Assembly (NCBI GenBank): GCA_016703605.1 | Contig: JADJBU010000022.1 | Location: 835,951-899,950 of the forward strand | Length of the DNA stretch: 64,000 nucleotides | Origin: Candidatus Villigracilis adiacens | Lineage (GTDB): Bacteria; Chloroflexota; Anaerolineae; Anaerolineales; Villigracilaceae | Direction of reading: 5' to 3' | In this document: positions 7,981 through 17,324 of the stretch, one piece after another | Numbering within the stretch: position 1 is the first letter of the stretch | How the letters are laid out: each line of letters starts with the position of its first letter | The notes under the pieces: generated by a model | Database searches by the model: none | What the model saw: the letters and a program-made list of their open reading frames with translations, nothing else | Told to the model about the DNA's origin: nothing | Made by a program: the position numbers and the translations under genes

Positions 7981-8748
7981 ATGACAACCATCCTCACGAT
8001 TGCAAATCAAAAAGGCGGGGTCGGCAAGACCACCACCGCCCTCACCCTCGCACACGGACTGGCACGCCGCGGCAAACGCACCCTGCTGTTGGATTTCGAC
8101 CCGCAGGGACAAACAGCACGCGCCTTGCACCTCTCCCCTTCCGCCGGCATCTATGCCCTGCTCACGATGGACACCGGTCTCAATGAAACCGCCTACATCC
8201 AAAGCAAGATCATGGAAACCGGACGAGAAAATCTCTGGCTGCTGCCCGGCAACAAACAAACCGCCGATGCGCAAGCAATGATCAACTCGCAAGGCAAGCC
8301 GATCTCCTGGGTGCGGGAAGCCTTGGAGCGCTTTTGTACCACCCAATATCATTATCTTGTATTGGACACCGCTCCCAGCCTGGGAGGCATTCAGGAACGC
8401 GTCCTATGGGCAAGCGACATGGTGATCGTCCCCACGCCAGCGGAAGCGCTCGGCTCAGATGGTCTTCGGCAGGTGCTGGACACCATGAAGCGACTCTCCG
8501 CTGAGAAAGGCTGGAAAGGCGGTCTGTTCGGGGTATTACCCACATTCTTGATGGAACAGGTCAAGGAACATCGCATCAACTTGGACGCCATGCGTGTCAA
8601 TCTGCGAGAGTTGATCCTGCCGCCCATTCACCGTGCCGTGGTGCTGGCGGAATGTCCCGCCTTTGGAAAGACCATCTTCGAGCATGCACCAGACAGCCGA
8701 GCAGCAGAAGAATATGCTCGTCTGGTGGATATCGTACTCAAGGCATAG
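7981..8748 (+). CDS. parA: ParA family partition ATPase
   Basis: The product is 255 residues with a deviant Walker A motif KGGVGKTTTA at residues 11-20, Walker A' DFDPQGQ at about 38-44, and a Walker B-like LVLDTAPS at about 122-129. These ATPases move plasmid or chromosome copies apart together with a centromere-binding partner. It has no N-terminal helix-turn-helix, so it resembles the short plasmid type (Ib-like), whose partner is usually a small ribbon-helix-helix protein. The next gene and the repeat array behind it fit that role. A strong AAAGGA site precedes the ATG. Confidence 0.92.
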   Translation: MTTILTIANQKGGVGKTTTALTLAHGLARRGKRTLLLDFDPQGQTARALHLSPSAGIYALLTMDTGLNETAYIQSKIMETGRENLWLLPGNKQTADAQAMINSQGKPISWVREALERFCTTQYHYLVLDTAPSLGGIQERVLWASDMVIVPTPAEALGSDGLRQVLDTMKRLSAEKGWKGGLFGVLPTFLMEQVKEHRINLDAMRVNLRELILPPIHRAVVLAECPAFGKTIFEHAPDSRAAEEYARLVDIVLKA

Positions 8749-8757
8749 GGGAAGAAG

Positions 8758-9390
8758 ATGTCACGCAAGGATATGCTCACCGACACACATGCCGACACGG
8801 GGCGGAGTGAATTTGCCGACAGTATCCCGCTTGCCGCTACAGCGGGAGGATGGAACCGACACGGTCGCCGTCCCGCCAAGCGCAACCGCCAATGGGAAAA
8901 GGCACATCGTCCGTACCGATATGTCAACGTGCCGTTGGAGGTACGAGAAGAGGTGTTAGCTTTGGCGGAACACCTGCGCGTGCCTGCCGACGATGTGGCC
9001 CATGCCTTCTTCGAATATGGCTTGGATCGTGTTGGCGAAGGAAAGTTGCAAGTGAAGGCGCAGCCCAATCCGCTTGGGCGGAAGATGACGCTCTTTCCGC
9101 AGAAGCAGGTTGGAGCGTGGGAAGAAGCGACGGGTCCACAACAGGACATCCCTGCCCGGAGAAAGAAAAGGGTCGAACGAAAACAGAAATCCGTTCCGGC
9201 TGTCTCGTATCGCATCCCGCCTGGCGTTCATACGGATCTGTGTTCATTGGCGGAAGAGCTTGCGGTTCCTGTGGGTGAAATCGTCACAAATTTTCTGCGA
9301 CATGGATTGAAGTCTTATCGAGCCGGCAGGTTGAAGTTGACGCCTCAGCCTGTGACCGTGAAGATGACATTGAAAGGAAACGAGCAATGA
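8758..9390 (+). CDS. Duplicated DNA-binding-like protein, possible ParB/centromere-binding partner
   Basis: I do not recognise a named family. The 210-residue protein contains two related units. One is at about 60-110 (YVNVPLEVREEVLALAEHL, ending in a hydrophobic helix FFEYGLDRVGEGKL) and one at about 145-205 (YRIPPGVHTDLCSLAEELA, ending FLRHGLKSYRAGRLKL). Each unit has a short strand, two helices and the same G(K/R)L(Q/K)(V/L) end, with a basic low-complexity linker between them. The pattern recalls ribbon-helix-helix or similar plasmid centromere-binding folds. The gene follows parA by 9 bp and precedes the iteron array. Confidence 0.55.
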   Translation: MSRKDMLTDTHADTGRSEFADSIPLAATAGGWNRHGRRPAKRNRQWEKAHRPYRYVNVPLEVREEVLALAEHLRVPADDVAHAFFEYGLDRVGEGKLQVKAQPNPLGRKMTLFPQKQVGAWEEATGPQQDIPARRKKRVERKQKSVPAVSYRIPPGVHTDLCSLAEELAVPVGEIVTNFLRHGLKSYRAGRLKLTPQPVTVKMTLKGNEQ

Positions 9391-9437
9391 GCATCCGCGG
9401 AAAACTGATTGATTTTTTCAGGGTCAAGATTTTGGGT

Positions 9438-9507
9438 ATGCGGTTCCGCATAGCCTCCGCACATCTGCCGTATACATGCCGCAACTACATCCGCATATGT
9501 TGCCGCA
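9438..9507. repeat. Iteron array with CCGCA repeats at 11-12 bp spacing
   Basis: CCGCA or a close variant begins at 9446, 9457, 9468 (CCGTA), 9479, 9491 and 9503, giving intervals of 11, 11, 11, 12 and 12 bp. An inverted copy ATGCGG starts at 9438. All copies would face one side of the helix. The array lies between the parA/partner genes and the replication-initiator-like gene. It could be the partition centromere or the binding site for the initiator, that is, part of an origin. Confidence 0.6.
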
Positions 9508-9628
9508 TATCTTCTCTTTACAGGAAAGGCTGTGCGCCGCGATTTGAACTTGGGATGACCTGTGACCCATCTTTAGAAAATCGTTCGCCAGCGGGCTTTC
9601 TGTGGGCTTTCCAAAACTGGAGGAAAGC

Positions 9629-10540
9629 ATGAGCGTGGAGACCTCGAACCGCGTTTGGAAACAAAGCGGCAAAGGCGGGACGCCGCTGTTGCTGCTGCTG
9701 GCAATGGCGGACTGGTCTGATGACTGGGGCTATTGTCATCCGAGCATCGAACAGATGGCGATCAAGTGCCGGCAGACCGAACGCAATATCTTGAACCTGA
9801 TCGCGGACCTGGAGAAGTCCAACGAGTTACGCCGGCTGGCACGCGGAAAAGGCGGCAGGGGCAAAGGCAGCGGGTCGGTCTATCAGGTCATCACAGGGAT
9901 CAACCAATTGGAGATCGCTGCCAGTGAACAGTCGTCACCCTTGGCGCGTGCGACGTTGACAAAGCTGGCAAGCGGAGAAGTCGCTCCCCCATCTGCGGCA
10001 AAACCGCCATTGGAAACGGATGAAAAGATTTCAGGTGAAAAGTTTTCACCTGAAAAGCAGAGTCCCGATTTTTCACCAGTTTCTATATTGCGCTTAAATG
10101 AATTAATTAACGTCAGTGACTCTACTCCTTCTCCTTCCCACGAAACACAGAAACATGAACCATCGCCGGAAGAACGAGCGGAAGCCTTGTATCGATTGGT
10201 ACGACCCGGACACCTGACCCTGCCAAATTCCGAGCAGCGGACGGTGGCATTGCGCGTCTTGGGCATGTACCTACAACGCTATGACTCACCACAAGCAGCA
10301 GCACAAGCCTTGAAGCCATTCGCCGCTGAAGCCGACGTGCGCGGGATCCGTCCTACCAACCTGTGCTGGCTGTCCGAATGGGCGGCGGTGGGACAGATCC
10401 CCAAACAGCGCAATAAATTTCGAAGCAACGCAAAGCCGGCACCGACTTCTGAGCCGACTGTGGATTACGAGGCAATCCGTCAGCGGATGGAAGCGGAACT
10501 TCCAACCTTGATCGAAAGGAAAGATAACGCATTAGCATGA
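9629..10540 (+). CDS. Replication-initiator-like helix-turn-helix protein
   Basis: I use the ATG at 9629 behind a perfect GGAGGAAAGC site. The product is 303 residues. The N-terminal domain (about 10-90) has a winged helix resembling phage and plasmid replication proteins: LLLLLAMADWSDDWGYCHPSIEQMAIKCRQTERNI. A Pro/Ser-rich linker follows, then a helical C-terminal domain (about 185-270). It overlaps the DnaC-like gene by ATGA, which is the classical pairing of an origin-binding protein with a helicase loader. It is therefore inferred to start replication of the element when it is excised, probably at or near the iteron array. Confidence 0.65.
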   Translation: MSVETSNRVWKQSGKGGTPLLLLLAMADWSDDWGYCHPSIEQMAIKCRQTERNILNLIADLEKSNELRRLARGKGGRGKGSGSVYQVITGINQLEIAASEQSSPLARATLTKLASGEVAPPSAAKPPLETDEKISGEKFSPEKQSPDFSPVSILRLNELINVSDSTPSPSHETQKHEPSPEERAEALYRLVRPGHLTLPNSEQRTVALRVLGMYLQRYDSPQAAAQALKPFAAEADVRGIRPTNLCWLSEWAAVGQIPKQRNKFRSNAKPAPTSEPTVDYEAIRQRMEAELPTLIERKDNALA

Positions 10541-11358
10541 ATCATATTTCTGACCTTACCCCAGAGGGCATTCAGAATGCCGGCAAGGATGGAGCTATTC
10601 CAAAACCCATCCAGCATGAAGATTGTTCTCCAGATTGCCCAGAATGTGGCGGGATCGGGTATGTCCGTTATGAGGTCCCCGTGGGACATCCAAAGTTTGG
10701 CAAGGTGGAACGCTGCCGCTATGCGCAGTCGCGTGATATTGCCGCGCACCTGAGTTCTGGAAATGTCGACCCACGCATTGGATTGACCGCTGACGAAATC
10801 CGCAATTTGAACTGGAACTTGGTTCGCAAGGGAGTCAATCAGGCTGACCAGGCTTGCACGACCACACGCAAAGCCTTTGAGGATGGACACGGCTTATTAT
10901 TCTTGTATGGCGGGTTTGGACAGGGCAAGAGTCTGATCCTGAAGGTCGCGGTGGCAACAGCAGTGCGAGCCGGCAAGCGGGCGGCATACGCCAACCTGGC
11001 TGGCGTGTTGGATGACATCCGCAGTGCCTACGACGAACGCGAGAACAAGATGACCGAACTGGTGCGGCGTATGGAATGGTGGACATCCCTAGATGTGCTT
11101 GCCATCGACGAGTTAGACAAAGTCGGGCAGACCGATTGGGCAAAGGAACGAATTTTCCAACTGCTAGACCTACTCTACCAACGTGCGGTCCGACAAGAAG
11201 CACTGACTATTATCGCTGCCAATTACCATAGCACGGATGAACTCTCCGGCTACTTGAAAAGCCGCATCGAGGACAATCGCTTTGCTGGTAATGGATATTT
11301 GCTTCACCTCAAAGGCGCAGACGGGCGCAAGAGCATGCCCAAGAATTGGAAGTATTAG
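10537..11358 (+). CDS. DnaC-like helicase loader ATPase
   Basis: This 273-residue protein has an N-terminal zinc-binding region with CSPDCPECGG at about 30-40 and a further Cys about 20 residues on. An AAA+ ATPase domain follows with Walker A GGFGQGKS (about 125-132), Walker B VLAIDELDK (about 185-193) and an arginine-rich sensor region near SRIEDNRF. DnaC/DnaI-type loaders place the replicative helicase on single-stranded DNA at an origin. Coupling to the gene before it (4-bp overlap) supports a replication module. Confidence 0.85.
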   Translation: MNHISDLTPEGIQNAGKDGAIPKPIQHEDCSPDCPECGGIGYVRYEVPVGHPKFGKVERCRYAQSRDIAAHLSSGNVDPRIGLTADEIRNLNWNLVRKGVNQADQACTTTRKAFEDGHGLLFLYGGFGQGKSLILKVAVATAVRAGKRAAYANLAGVLDDIRSAYDERENKMTELVRRMEWWTSLDVLAIDELDKVGQTDWAKERIFQLLDLLYQRAVRQEALTIIAANYHSTDELSGYLKSRIEDNRFAGNGYLLHLKGADGRKSMPKNWKY

Positions 11359-11361
11359 CGA

Positions 11362-12612
11362 ATGGATATACTTTCCAGCCTTCCGTTGGAATGGGTGCCC
11401 ATCTATCCGATGAACAGAAAGGATGTGGTGTTTGATGTTTTCAAGCACCACATTTCATATAAAGATGGATTGCCACCCTATGCCCAGGCGCGGATCATCG
11501 ACCTGATTACCAACCGTTTGATCAAAGCCCGTCAATATCCGACTCTATGGGTGTCGGTAGATGCGCCCGGCGATTGGTATGTTGTGGAAGTCAAGCGGCT
11601 GGTTAAGAAAAAAATTCCGATGACCGTTCAGCCGGCATGGAAAACCATTGTCATTGAGCGGAATTTCTCTCAGTCAATCCACCCGACCTATCTTCGAGAG
11701 GGCGATTTACCAATCTTGGCACCACGCTTTGACCCCGCGGATTACGGTATCAAGGAATCGGTGCTGCGTGTCTTGCAAATCATGGCAAGGCTCAAGACTG
11801 CCTATAGACCTGAAATTGCTTCTCTGGCAGGTTTCAGCGAGAGTCATATTCGGAATCTTTTAAAGCAACTTCAAGCGGAGAATTTGATCGAGCGCCGACG
11901 GATCGGCAAATACGAAGGATATGCAATCCGAACCAAGGGGCTGAAGCTGGCACATCGTTCGTGGAATATCCCCAAAGGCGTTCATTTTGAAAAACATCGC
12001 GGTGAATTCCGATATGCAGGCGAGCGTCACCGACGCGTGTCGCGAAGATGGCGGGCATGGCTTGAAGCAGCACACCCAAATATAGAGATTTTGGAAAGTT
12101 GGACGGAAGCACCGCTCTTTTACGGCATCCCGGATGCGTTGATATGGGGACGCAAAGGCGAGCACGAAATACTATTCTGGCTGGAAGTGGACAGCGGGCA
12201 CAGTTCCAAAAAGGTGATGAGGCGCAATTACTCTCACCGGTTTCAAAATGCGTATCAGCATGCAAAACGATTGGGAATTTCGATTGTCTTCTGTATCATG
12301 GGTCCGCCCTGGGTGGTACGGTTCTTCCCGTCTTGCATTCCATACCTGTATCCCAACATGACTATAATCGGACAGGACTGGCGGGCATTTGGGAAACTGC
12401 CTTTTTATGAGACTGGCGGATGGTTTTCTGGAATCGATAACCGAAAGAAATATCCGACTGAAAAACCTCTCCCCTTCGATCCAAGTCAATATCCACCCAA
12501 GCCAAAGAAAAAAGGAATATCAACCAAGCCGAAATCCACAAAACCCAAGTATTCCAAGGGATTTGATGATGCCGACTGGTGGTATCGAGGTAGTTCAGAA
12601 CGGGAAGAGTGA
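11362..12612 (+). CDS. Winged-helix protein of replication-relaxation type
   Basis: The protein is 416 residues. Residues 130-200 hold a winged helix (VLRVLQIMARLKTAYRPEIASLAGFSESHIRNLLKQL, printed here only as the region). Residues 220-340 resemble the nuclease-like part of replication-relaxation proteins, with PDALIWG and then FWLEVDSGHSS, a possible PD-(D/E)xK-like core. The tail is rich in Lys and Pro. Such proteins occur on plasmids and integrative elements near replication or mobilisation genes, but their biochemical role is poorly defined. It starts 3 bp after the DnaC-like gene and closes the operon. Confidence 0.6.
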   Translation: MDILSSLPLEWVPIYPMNRKDVVFDVFKHHISYKDGLPPYAQARIIDLITNRLIKARQYPTLWVSVDAPGDWYVVEVKRLVKKKIPMTVQPAWKTIVIERNFSQSIHPTYLREGDLPILAPRFDPADYGIKESVLRVLQIMARLKTAYRPEIASLAGFSESHIRNLLKQLQAENLIERRRIGKYEGYAIRTKGLKLAHRSWNIPKGVHFEKHRGEFRYAGERHRRVSRRWRAWLEAAHPNIEILESWTEAPLFYGIPDALIWGRKGEHEILFWLEVDSGHSSKKVMRRNYSHRFQNAYQHAKRLGISIVFCIMGPPWVVRFFPSCIPYLYPNMTIIGQDWRAFGKLPFYETGGWFSGIDNRKKYPTEKPLPFDPSQYPPKPKKKGISTKPKSTKPKYSKGFDDADWWYRGSSEREE

Positions 12613-12674
12613 TGCACTAATGAAAGTGGCGTGACGGGGGTGCAGTGAAAATGGCAAAGATTCTAGCTTTTCGC

Positions 12675-12989
12675 CTACTCCCTGCCGCATCGCATTTTGA
12701 TCTTTTTCTCGATTTTTTCGTAATTGCCCAAATATGCCAGCATGAGACTCTTCCAGAGTTTGCCGTGGTTGGGGACGTTGAAATGCAACAATTCATGGAC
12801 GATAACGTAATCGCCGATTTTCTTGCTCATGGTAGGGAATGCGGTATTAAAGATCAGCAGTTGACTTTTCTTTGTGTATGATGCCCACTTGTTTTTCATA
12901 GGGCGGATCGAGATCGTCTTGACTTCAATATCAAGTTTTTGTGCCCATTCATAGACGCGGACTTTGAAGGCTTCCTTGGTCAATGCCAT
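12675..12989 (-). CDS. YgjP/SprT-like zinc metallopeptidase associated with the restriction locus
   Basis: This 104-residue protein consists of little more than a metallopeptidase core. It has the zinc motif HELLHFNVPNHG (HExxH with the third ligand His eight residues on) and the family pattern KNKWASY. Such short M48/YgjP-like proteins are often the last gene of type I restriction operons; their substrate is unknown. Here it lies 1 bp behind hsdR on the same strand. A full-length chromosomal relative lies just outside the element at 59241, which is probably a coincidence. Confidence 0.8.
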   Translation of the reverse strand: MALTKEAFKVRVYEWAQKLDIEVKTISIRPMKNKWASYTKKSQLLIFNTAFPTMSKKIGDYVIVHELLHFNVPNHGKLWKSLMLAYLGNYEKIEKKIKMRCGRE

Positions 12990-12990
12990 G

Positions 12991-15900
12991 TTACTTGCCC
13001 TGTGACTTCAACAGCGCGACCAGAAGTTCCTCAACCAGAGACACCACCTTGTCCTCATCGTCTTCCTGGCGATACAGGGCAAAGGTGATCAATTTCCGAA
13101 CTTCGCGCAGTTCTTTATCACTGGCTGCCCAATTGGGATGTTCGAGAAAAGCGGTCTTGATTCTGGCACTAGCATCATCAGGGTCGGACAAGCCCGCATC
13201 GCGTAGCGTGGAATAGACAAAGTAAGTCATGCTGTCCATGTTTTTGGCGGCTTGTTCGCGTTTTCGGCGTTCGTTTGCCTCGATAATACTGGACAGGTCT
13301 TTTATGGCGTCGGCAGTACCTTTCTGGCGGTCTTCAAAACTATCCTGCACGGCTTTGGCTCGTTCTGCCATGCCGACCAGGAAGGGATCGTCACTGGCGT
13401 CCTCCGCGGCTTTGGCGATGCTTTTCACAAGGTTGATAACCTTGATATTGTAGTCACCTTGTTTCTCCTGAATCAGTTTCAACGTTTCAGGGTTGATCTC
13501 GACAAACTGCGTGACCGAATCAATCTTTTCGGTATCAATATGCTCCTGCACCAGTGCGTTGGTTTTTCTTAGAAACTCCCTATCGGGCTGCACTTGTTTG
13601 GCATAGGCTTTGCGGACAACGGCATAAATGCCTGAAAGCGTGGCGAACCGTTCAAGGTACGGACGCAGGAACTTATCGGGTGAAATGATCTCGTAGAGCA
13701 TTTCAAGTTCTTTGTAGAACTTGAAAAAGGTCTTGCGGCGCTCTTTATCGCGGAAATGTTCGATGAGGTTGTCCACATCTTTGTCGTCGAAATTGCGGGT
13801 GATGAGGGAAAGGTATGCCGCCGCCTGACTATCCATTTTTTGCTTGAACAAGGATTTTAGGAGAGCAAGGTCTTTGATAACGGCATTGACTTCGTCGCTA
13901 TCGAAGGACAGGGCTTTTTCCAGTTTGTCGAAGATACCGACAAAGTCCAGCACAAAGCCATGCGGTTTGACCATTTCCTGTGATTCGTTTTCATAGGGGC
14001 GATTGACGCGGGCGATGGCTTGCAAGAGCGTATGATCGCGCATGGGCTTATCGAGATACATGGCGTAGAGGATCGGCGCGTCGAAGCCTGTCAATAACTT
14101 CTCGGTGACGATCAGAATCTTGGGATACTCGCCATAGCGTTGGAAGTTCTTGCGAATCTCCTTTTCCTTCTTCTCGTCAATGTGATGTTTCTTGAGCAGT
14201 TCGCTGTCGTTGTTGTTGCCCGTGTACACAACTTCAGAGTATTCAGGCGGCAGGATCTCATCCAGCGCTTTTTTGTAGTGGGCGCAGGCTTCGCGATCCA
14301 CGCCGACCAGGAAGGCTTTATAGCCAAGCGGCTCGACGTTTTCACGGTAATGGTCGGCAACATATTGCGCCACCTTCTTGATGCGCGCCTTGCCTTTGAG
14401 GAAGTTCTTGATATTGACAGCGCGATCCAAAATCTTGTTGAGTTCTTCAATGTCGGAGATGCCTAGAAAACTTGCGCGCTCGGTACCCTCCGCCCGTTCG
14501 TTTCGCGGTGGCCCTTTTCCGCCAGGCTCAGGTAGCCACTTTACCAGCCCCGGCGCCTTCACTGAAATCACCTGCGTGCGCGCCGGCTTTCCAGGGCCCC
14601 CCTTCGTGCCACTCGCGCCGCCTTGACCTCCGGCGCCCCTGCAGGGGCGCAAGCCCACGCTCACCCCCACCCTCAACTCCAAAGAGTCTTATCCACCTCA
14701 GCCTTCGGTCTCTGCTTTAGCGAAGAATTCCTTGTCCATCGTCTCGGCAGGGACAAGCATGGCATTGGGCGCAAGGTTGTAAAACAACGGCAGGGTGGTT
14801 CCGTCTTCGATGCTTTCCTTGATGGAATATTTGTGCAAATAACCCTGAGGGGCGTCATCCACGCCAAAGGTTTTGAACGTACCCTGACCATAAACGGTGC
14901 GGTCTATGGGCGTGCCTGTGAAGCCGAGATAGGTCGCATTCGGGAGAGCCGCCATCAGGTAATTGCCCAAATCCCCTCCCGTGGTGCGATGCGCTTCATC
15001 CACGAGGACGTAAAGGTTCGAGCGTGGATTCAGATCGGGGGGCATGTCGCGGAATTTGTGAATCGTCGAAACGATGATGCCGCGGTAGTCATCGCGGAGC
15101 AGTTGATTGAGGCGGGCAATGCTATTGGCAGGTTCCATATTTTCCATGCCAAGCGAGGCGAGGTTCTTCATCAACTGGTCTTCGAGTTCGTTGCGATCAA
15201 CGAGCAGCAGGATGGTGGGCTTTTCAGATTTGGGCGCTTTGAAAAGCAGTTCGGCGGTTTTGAGCATGGTGAACGTTTTGCCGCTGCCCTGCGTGTGCCA
15301 GATCAGCCCGCGCCGTTTGGTGGAGTGATGCGCCCTTGCGACGGCGTGTTCGATGGCGTGGGTCTGATGTTGTTGCAGGATGTATTTGTTGAGTTCTTCA
15401 TCTTTTTCGGCAAAGACGATGTAATCTTTCAGGAGTTTCAGGATGCGCGGAATCTCGAAGAAACTCTTGACCTTCGCTTCCAGTTGACCGATCTGGTCGT
15501 GCTTCCAGTGGAAGATGTTGCGTTTGACGGTATTCCACGTGCCGCCATAATCGAAGCCGAGCGCATCGGTGGCGATAAACGCCATTTCAGGCACGAAATA
15601 TTCAGGCGTTTCGCTGTGATAACGGCGGATCTGGTCAATGCCGAGCGCAATGCCTTCATCCTTGCTGGCATTCTTGCATTCGACTACAAGGAGCGGGATG
15701 CCGTTGATGAGGAAGACCACATCTTCACGATTGCCGAAGCGACCGTTATGCCAGTAAAACTCTTCGGTGACCTCATACACGTTGCGCCCATGTTCGTAAT
15801 CAATGAGCGTGAGATCGAGTTCGCGGTTTTCTTCGGCATGGAAGAATTTGCCGCGATTGCGTACATGTTCAAGAAACTCACGATTGCCGTGAATATCGGT

Positions 15901-16137
15901 GTGGATGCGGTTGAGTTTGCCCGTCAGCGCGCCCACAGGCTCGTTGTAAAGCGGATTGAACTCCACCGCCTTCTGGTGGAGCAGGTCATCGAAGTAAAGG
16001 GACTTGGGCTTTTCGCCAAGCGCGCTCACACCCCGCCTTCGGTCTGCTTCGGCGCGAGGGACATTCACCCAGCCGATATCTTGGGCATACTGAAGAATGC
16101 GGGTTTGTACGGTTTTGTGTTCGCCTGGCTTTGGCAT
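12991..16137 (-). pseudogene. hsdR: Type I restriction endonuclease subunit R, split by an in-frame insert
   Basis: HsdR is the motor and nuclease subunit of type I restriction-modification. The N-terminal part (16137-14701) has a PD-(D/E)xK nuclease with LLVVECKNA, Walker A TQGSGKTFTM and a DEAH box (LVDEAHRT). The C-terminal part (from 14463 down) has helicase motif VI (QAIARVNRPY) and the helical HsdM-binding end. Between them sit 237 bp of GC-rich foreign sequence that bring an immediate TGA stop. Both parts are in the same frame, and joining them restores the family sequence AETEG-ISDIEELN. Without RNA or DNA removal of the insert the enzyme is truncated before its second helicase domain. 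Confidence 0.9.
14464..14700. other. GC-rich 237-bp insert inside hsdR, unidentified
   Basis: The insert is much more GC-rich than hsdR around it, is a multiple of three and is flanked by GGC (coding strand) on both sides. It holds a perfect 18-bp palindrome at 14633-14650. Read in the coding direction it begins with a TGA stop. I see no inverted terminal repeats and no long reading frame of its own. It could be a ribozyme-type intron remnant, a non-autonomous IS605/OMEGA-like RNA element or another small mobile sequence; I cannot decide. Confidence 0.5.
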
Positions 16138-16227
16138 GGTTTAACCCTTTGTCTTGACCGCGGATTACACCGCTGATTACCCTGATGACGCTGATTGTAA
16201 TCTGTGAAATCCAGTAATCTGCTTAAA

Positions 16228-16623
16228 TCAGCGGTTAAGATGCTTACTATTGATAACACGACGATATTGCAGGCTTTTTGCGCCAAAGTTCAATAGCAAG
16301 CCGATTTCCAGATTATACGCTTCAAGGTAGTTGATGGCTTGCGCCAAATGGACATCTTCAAGAGCGGTTAACGCCTTGATTTCGACCATTACTTTTTGCT
16401 CCACCAGAAAATCCACCCGCCGTTTGCCAATCTCAAATCCATCATAGAAAATTGACATCTCCAATTCACGTTCAGCAGACAGTTCCCACTTTGGAAATTC
16501 AATGTCAAGGGCGCGTTGATAAATAACCTCTTGAAAACCATTTCCAAGGGTGGAATGCACTTTCATCGCTGCGCCAATAATTTTGCCTGTGATGTCGGAA
16601 TGTTTGTATTCCTTCTCGGTCAT
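16228..16623 (-). CDS. GxxExxY family PD-(D/E)xK protein
   Basis: This 131-residue protein carries the family signature GNGFQEVIYQRAL (GxxExxY) and later VDFLVEQKVMVEIKAL, whose D...ExK matches a PD-(D/E)xK nuclease core. The molecular function of the family is not established, and members often sit inside restriction-modification loci. The length is normal. It lies between hsdS and hsdR on the same strand, 90 bp upstream of hsdR. Confidence 0.85.
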   Translation of the reverse strand: MTEKEYKHSDITGKIIGAAMKVHSTLGNGFQEVIYQRALDIEFPKWELSAERELEMSIFYDGFEIGKRRVDFLVEQKVMVEIKALTALEDVHLAQAINYLEAYNLEIGLLLNFGAKSLQYRRVINSKHLNR

Positions 16624-17054
16624 CCTGCCTCCATTGTCTGAACCACAGATTACGACTGATTGACCAGATTTCGCGGATTAGCCAGATTTCTTATCTGCGC
16701 CATCCAATAATCCGCGCAAATCAGCGGTTCTGACTTGTCCCGTCATCAACTGATGCAACAGCGTACGAAAGAGTTCTTCGAGTTTTTCCTTTTTACTTTC
16801 CAAAAACTCAACTTTTCTATCTATTGTTGCCAGAGCATGTCCAATCTCATTTGCTTCTTCATATTCGGGTTTCAAAATAGACAAATTTTGCAAGATGCCA
16901 AGTGTTAAGTATTTTGTAGAAGTGCCTATCGAAACAGGTCTTAGATACTATAAATTCATTACAAGTGCATACAGTAAAAACTTATAAGGCTGTAGTGACC
17001 CCTAAAACTGGACAGTAGGTATAAACTACCGGACAGCCGAAAAAGGAGCACAAA

Positions 17055-17324
17055 ATGGCAAGAACCCGAAGGATATTCAGCGCGGACTACAAAGCGAAGG
17101 TGGTCTTGGAACTGATCAGCGGCACAAAAACTATGGCAGAAGCGAGCCGCGAGTACAACTTGAAAACAGACCTGCTCTCACATTGGAAGAGCCAGTTTCT
17201 GAGCAATGCGTCGAAAGCATTTGAAACGACAACCGAAAGCGACCCACAACAAGAACGGATCGTAGAGTTGGAACGGTTGGCAGGCAAACAAAGCCTGGAA
17301 ATGGAAATCCTAAAAAAGCATTGA
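17055..17324 (+). CDS. IS3-family transposase OrfA
   Basis: The product is 89 residues, with the helix-turn-helix RRIFSADYKAKVVLELISG and a leucine-zipper-like end (IVELERLAGKQSLEMEILKKH). OrfA binds the IS ends, and its frame normally shifts into orfB to make the active transposase. A strong AAAGGAGC site precedes the ATG. Confidence 0.88.
   Translation: MARTRRIFSADYKAKVVLELISGTKTMAEASREYNLKTDLLSHWKSQFLSNASKAFETTTESDPQQERIVELERLAGKQSLEMEILKKH

Noticed and set aside
9531..9563. tRNA-like 3' end on the minus strand (GTTCAAATC)
   Set aside because: The bases around the loop do not form a T stem, and no anticodon arm can be drawn.
14464..14700. Intein in HsdR
   Set aside because: The insert has an in-frame stop at its beginning and is far too short for an intein.
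14623..16176. Long plus-strand frame (517 codons) opposite hsdR
   Set aside because: It is the antisense shadow of hsdR: no family motifs, low-complexity Arg/Val/Phe content and no ribosome site, while the minus strand carries clear HsdR motifs.
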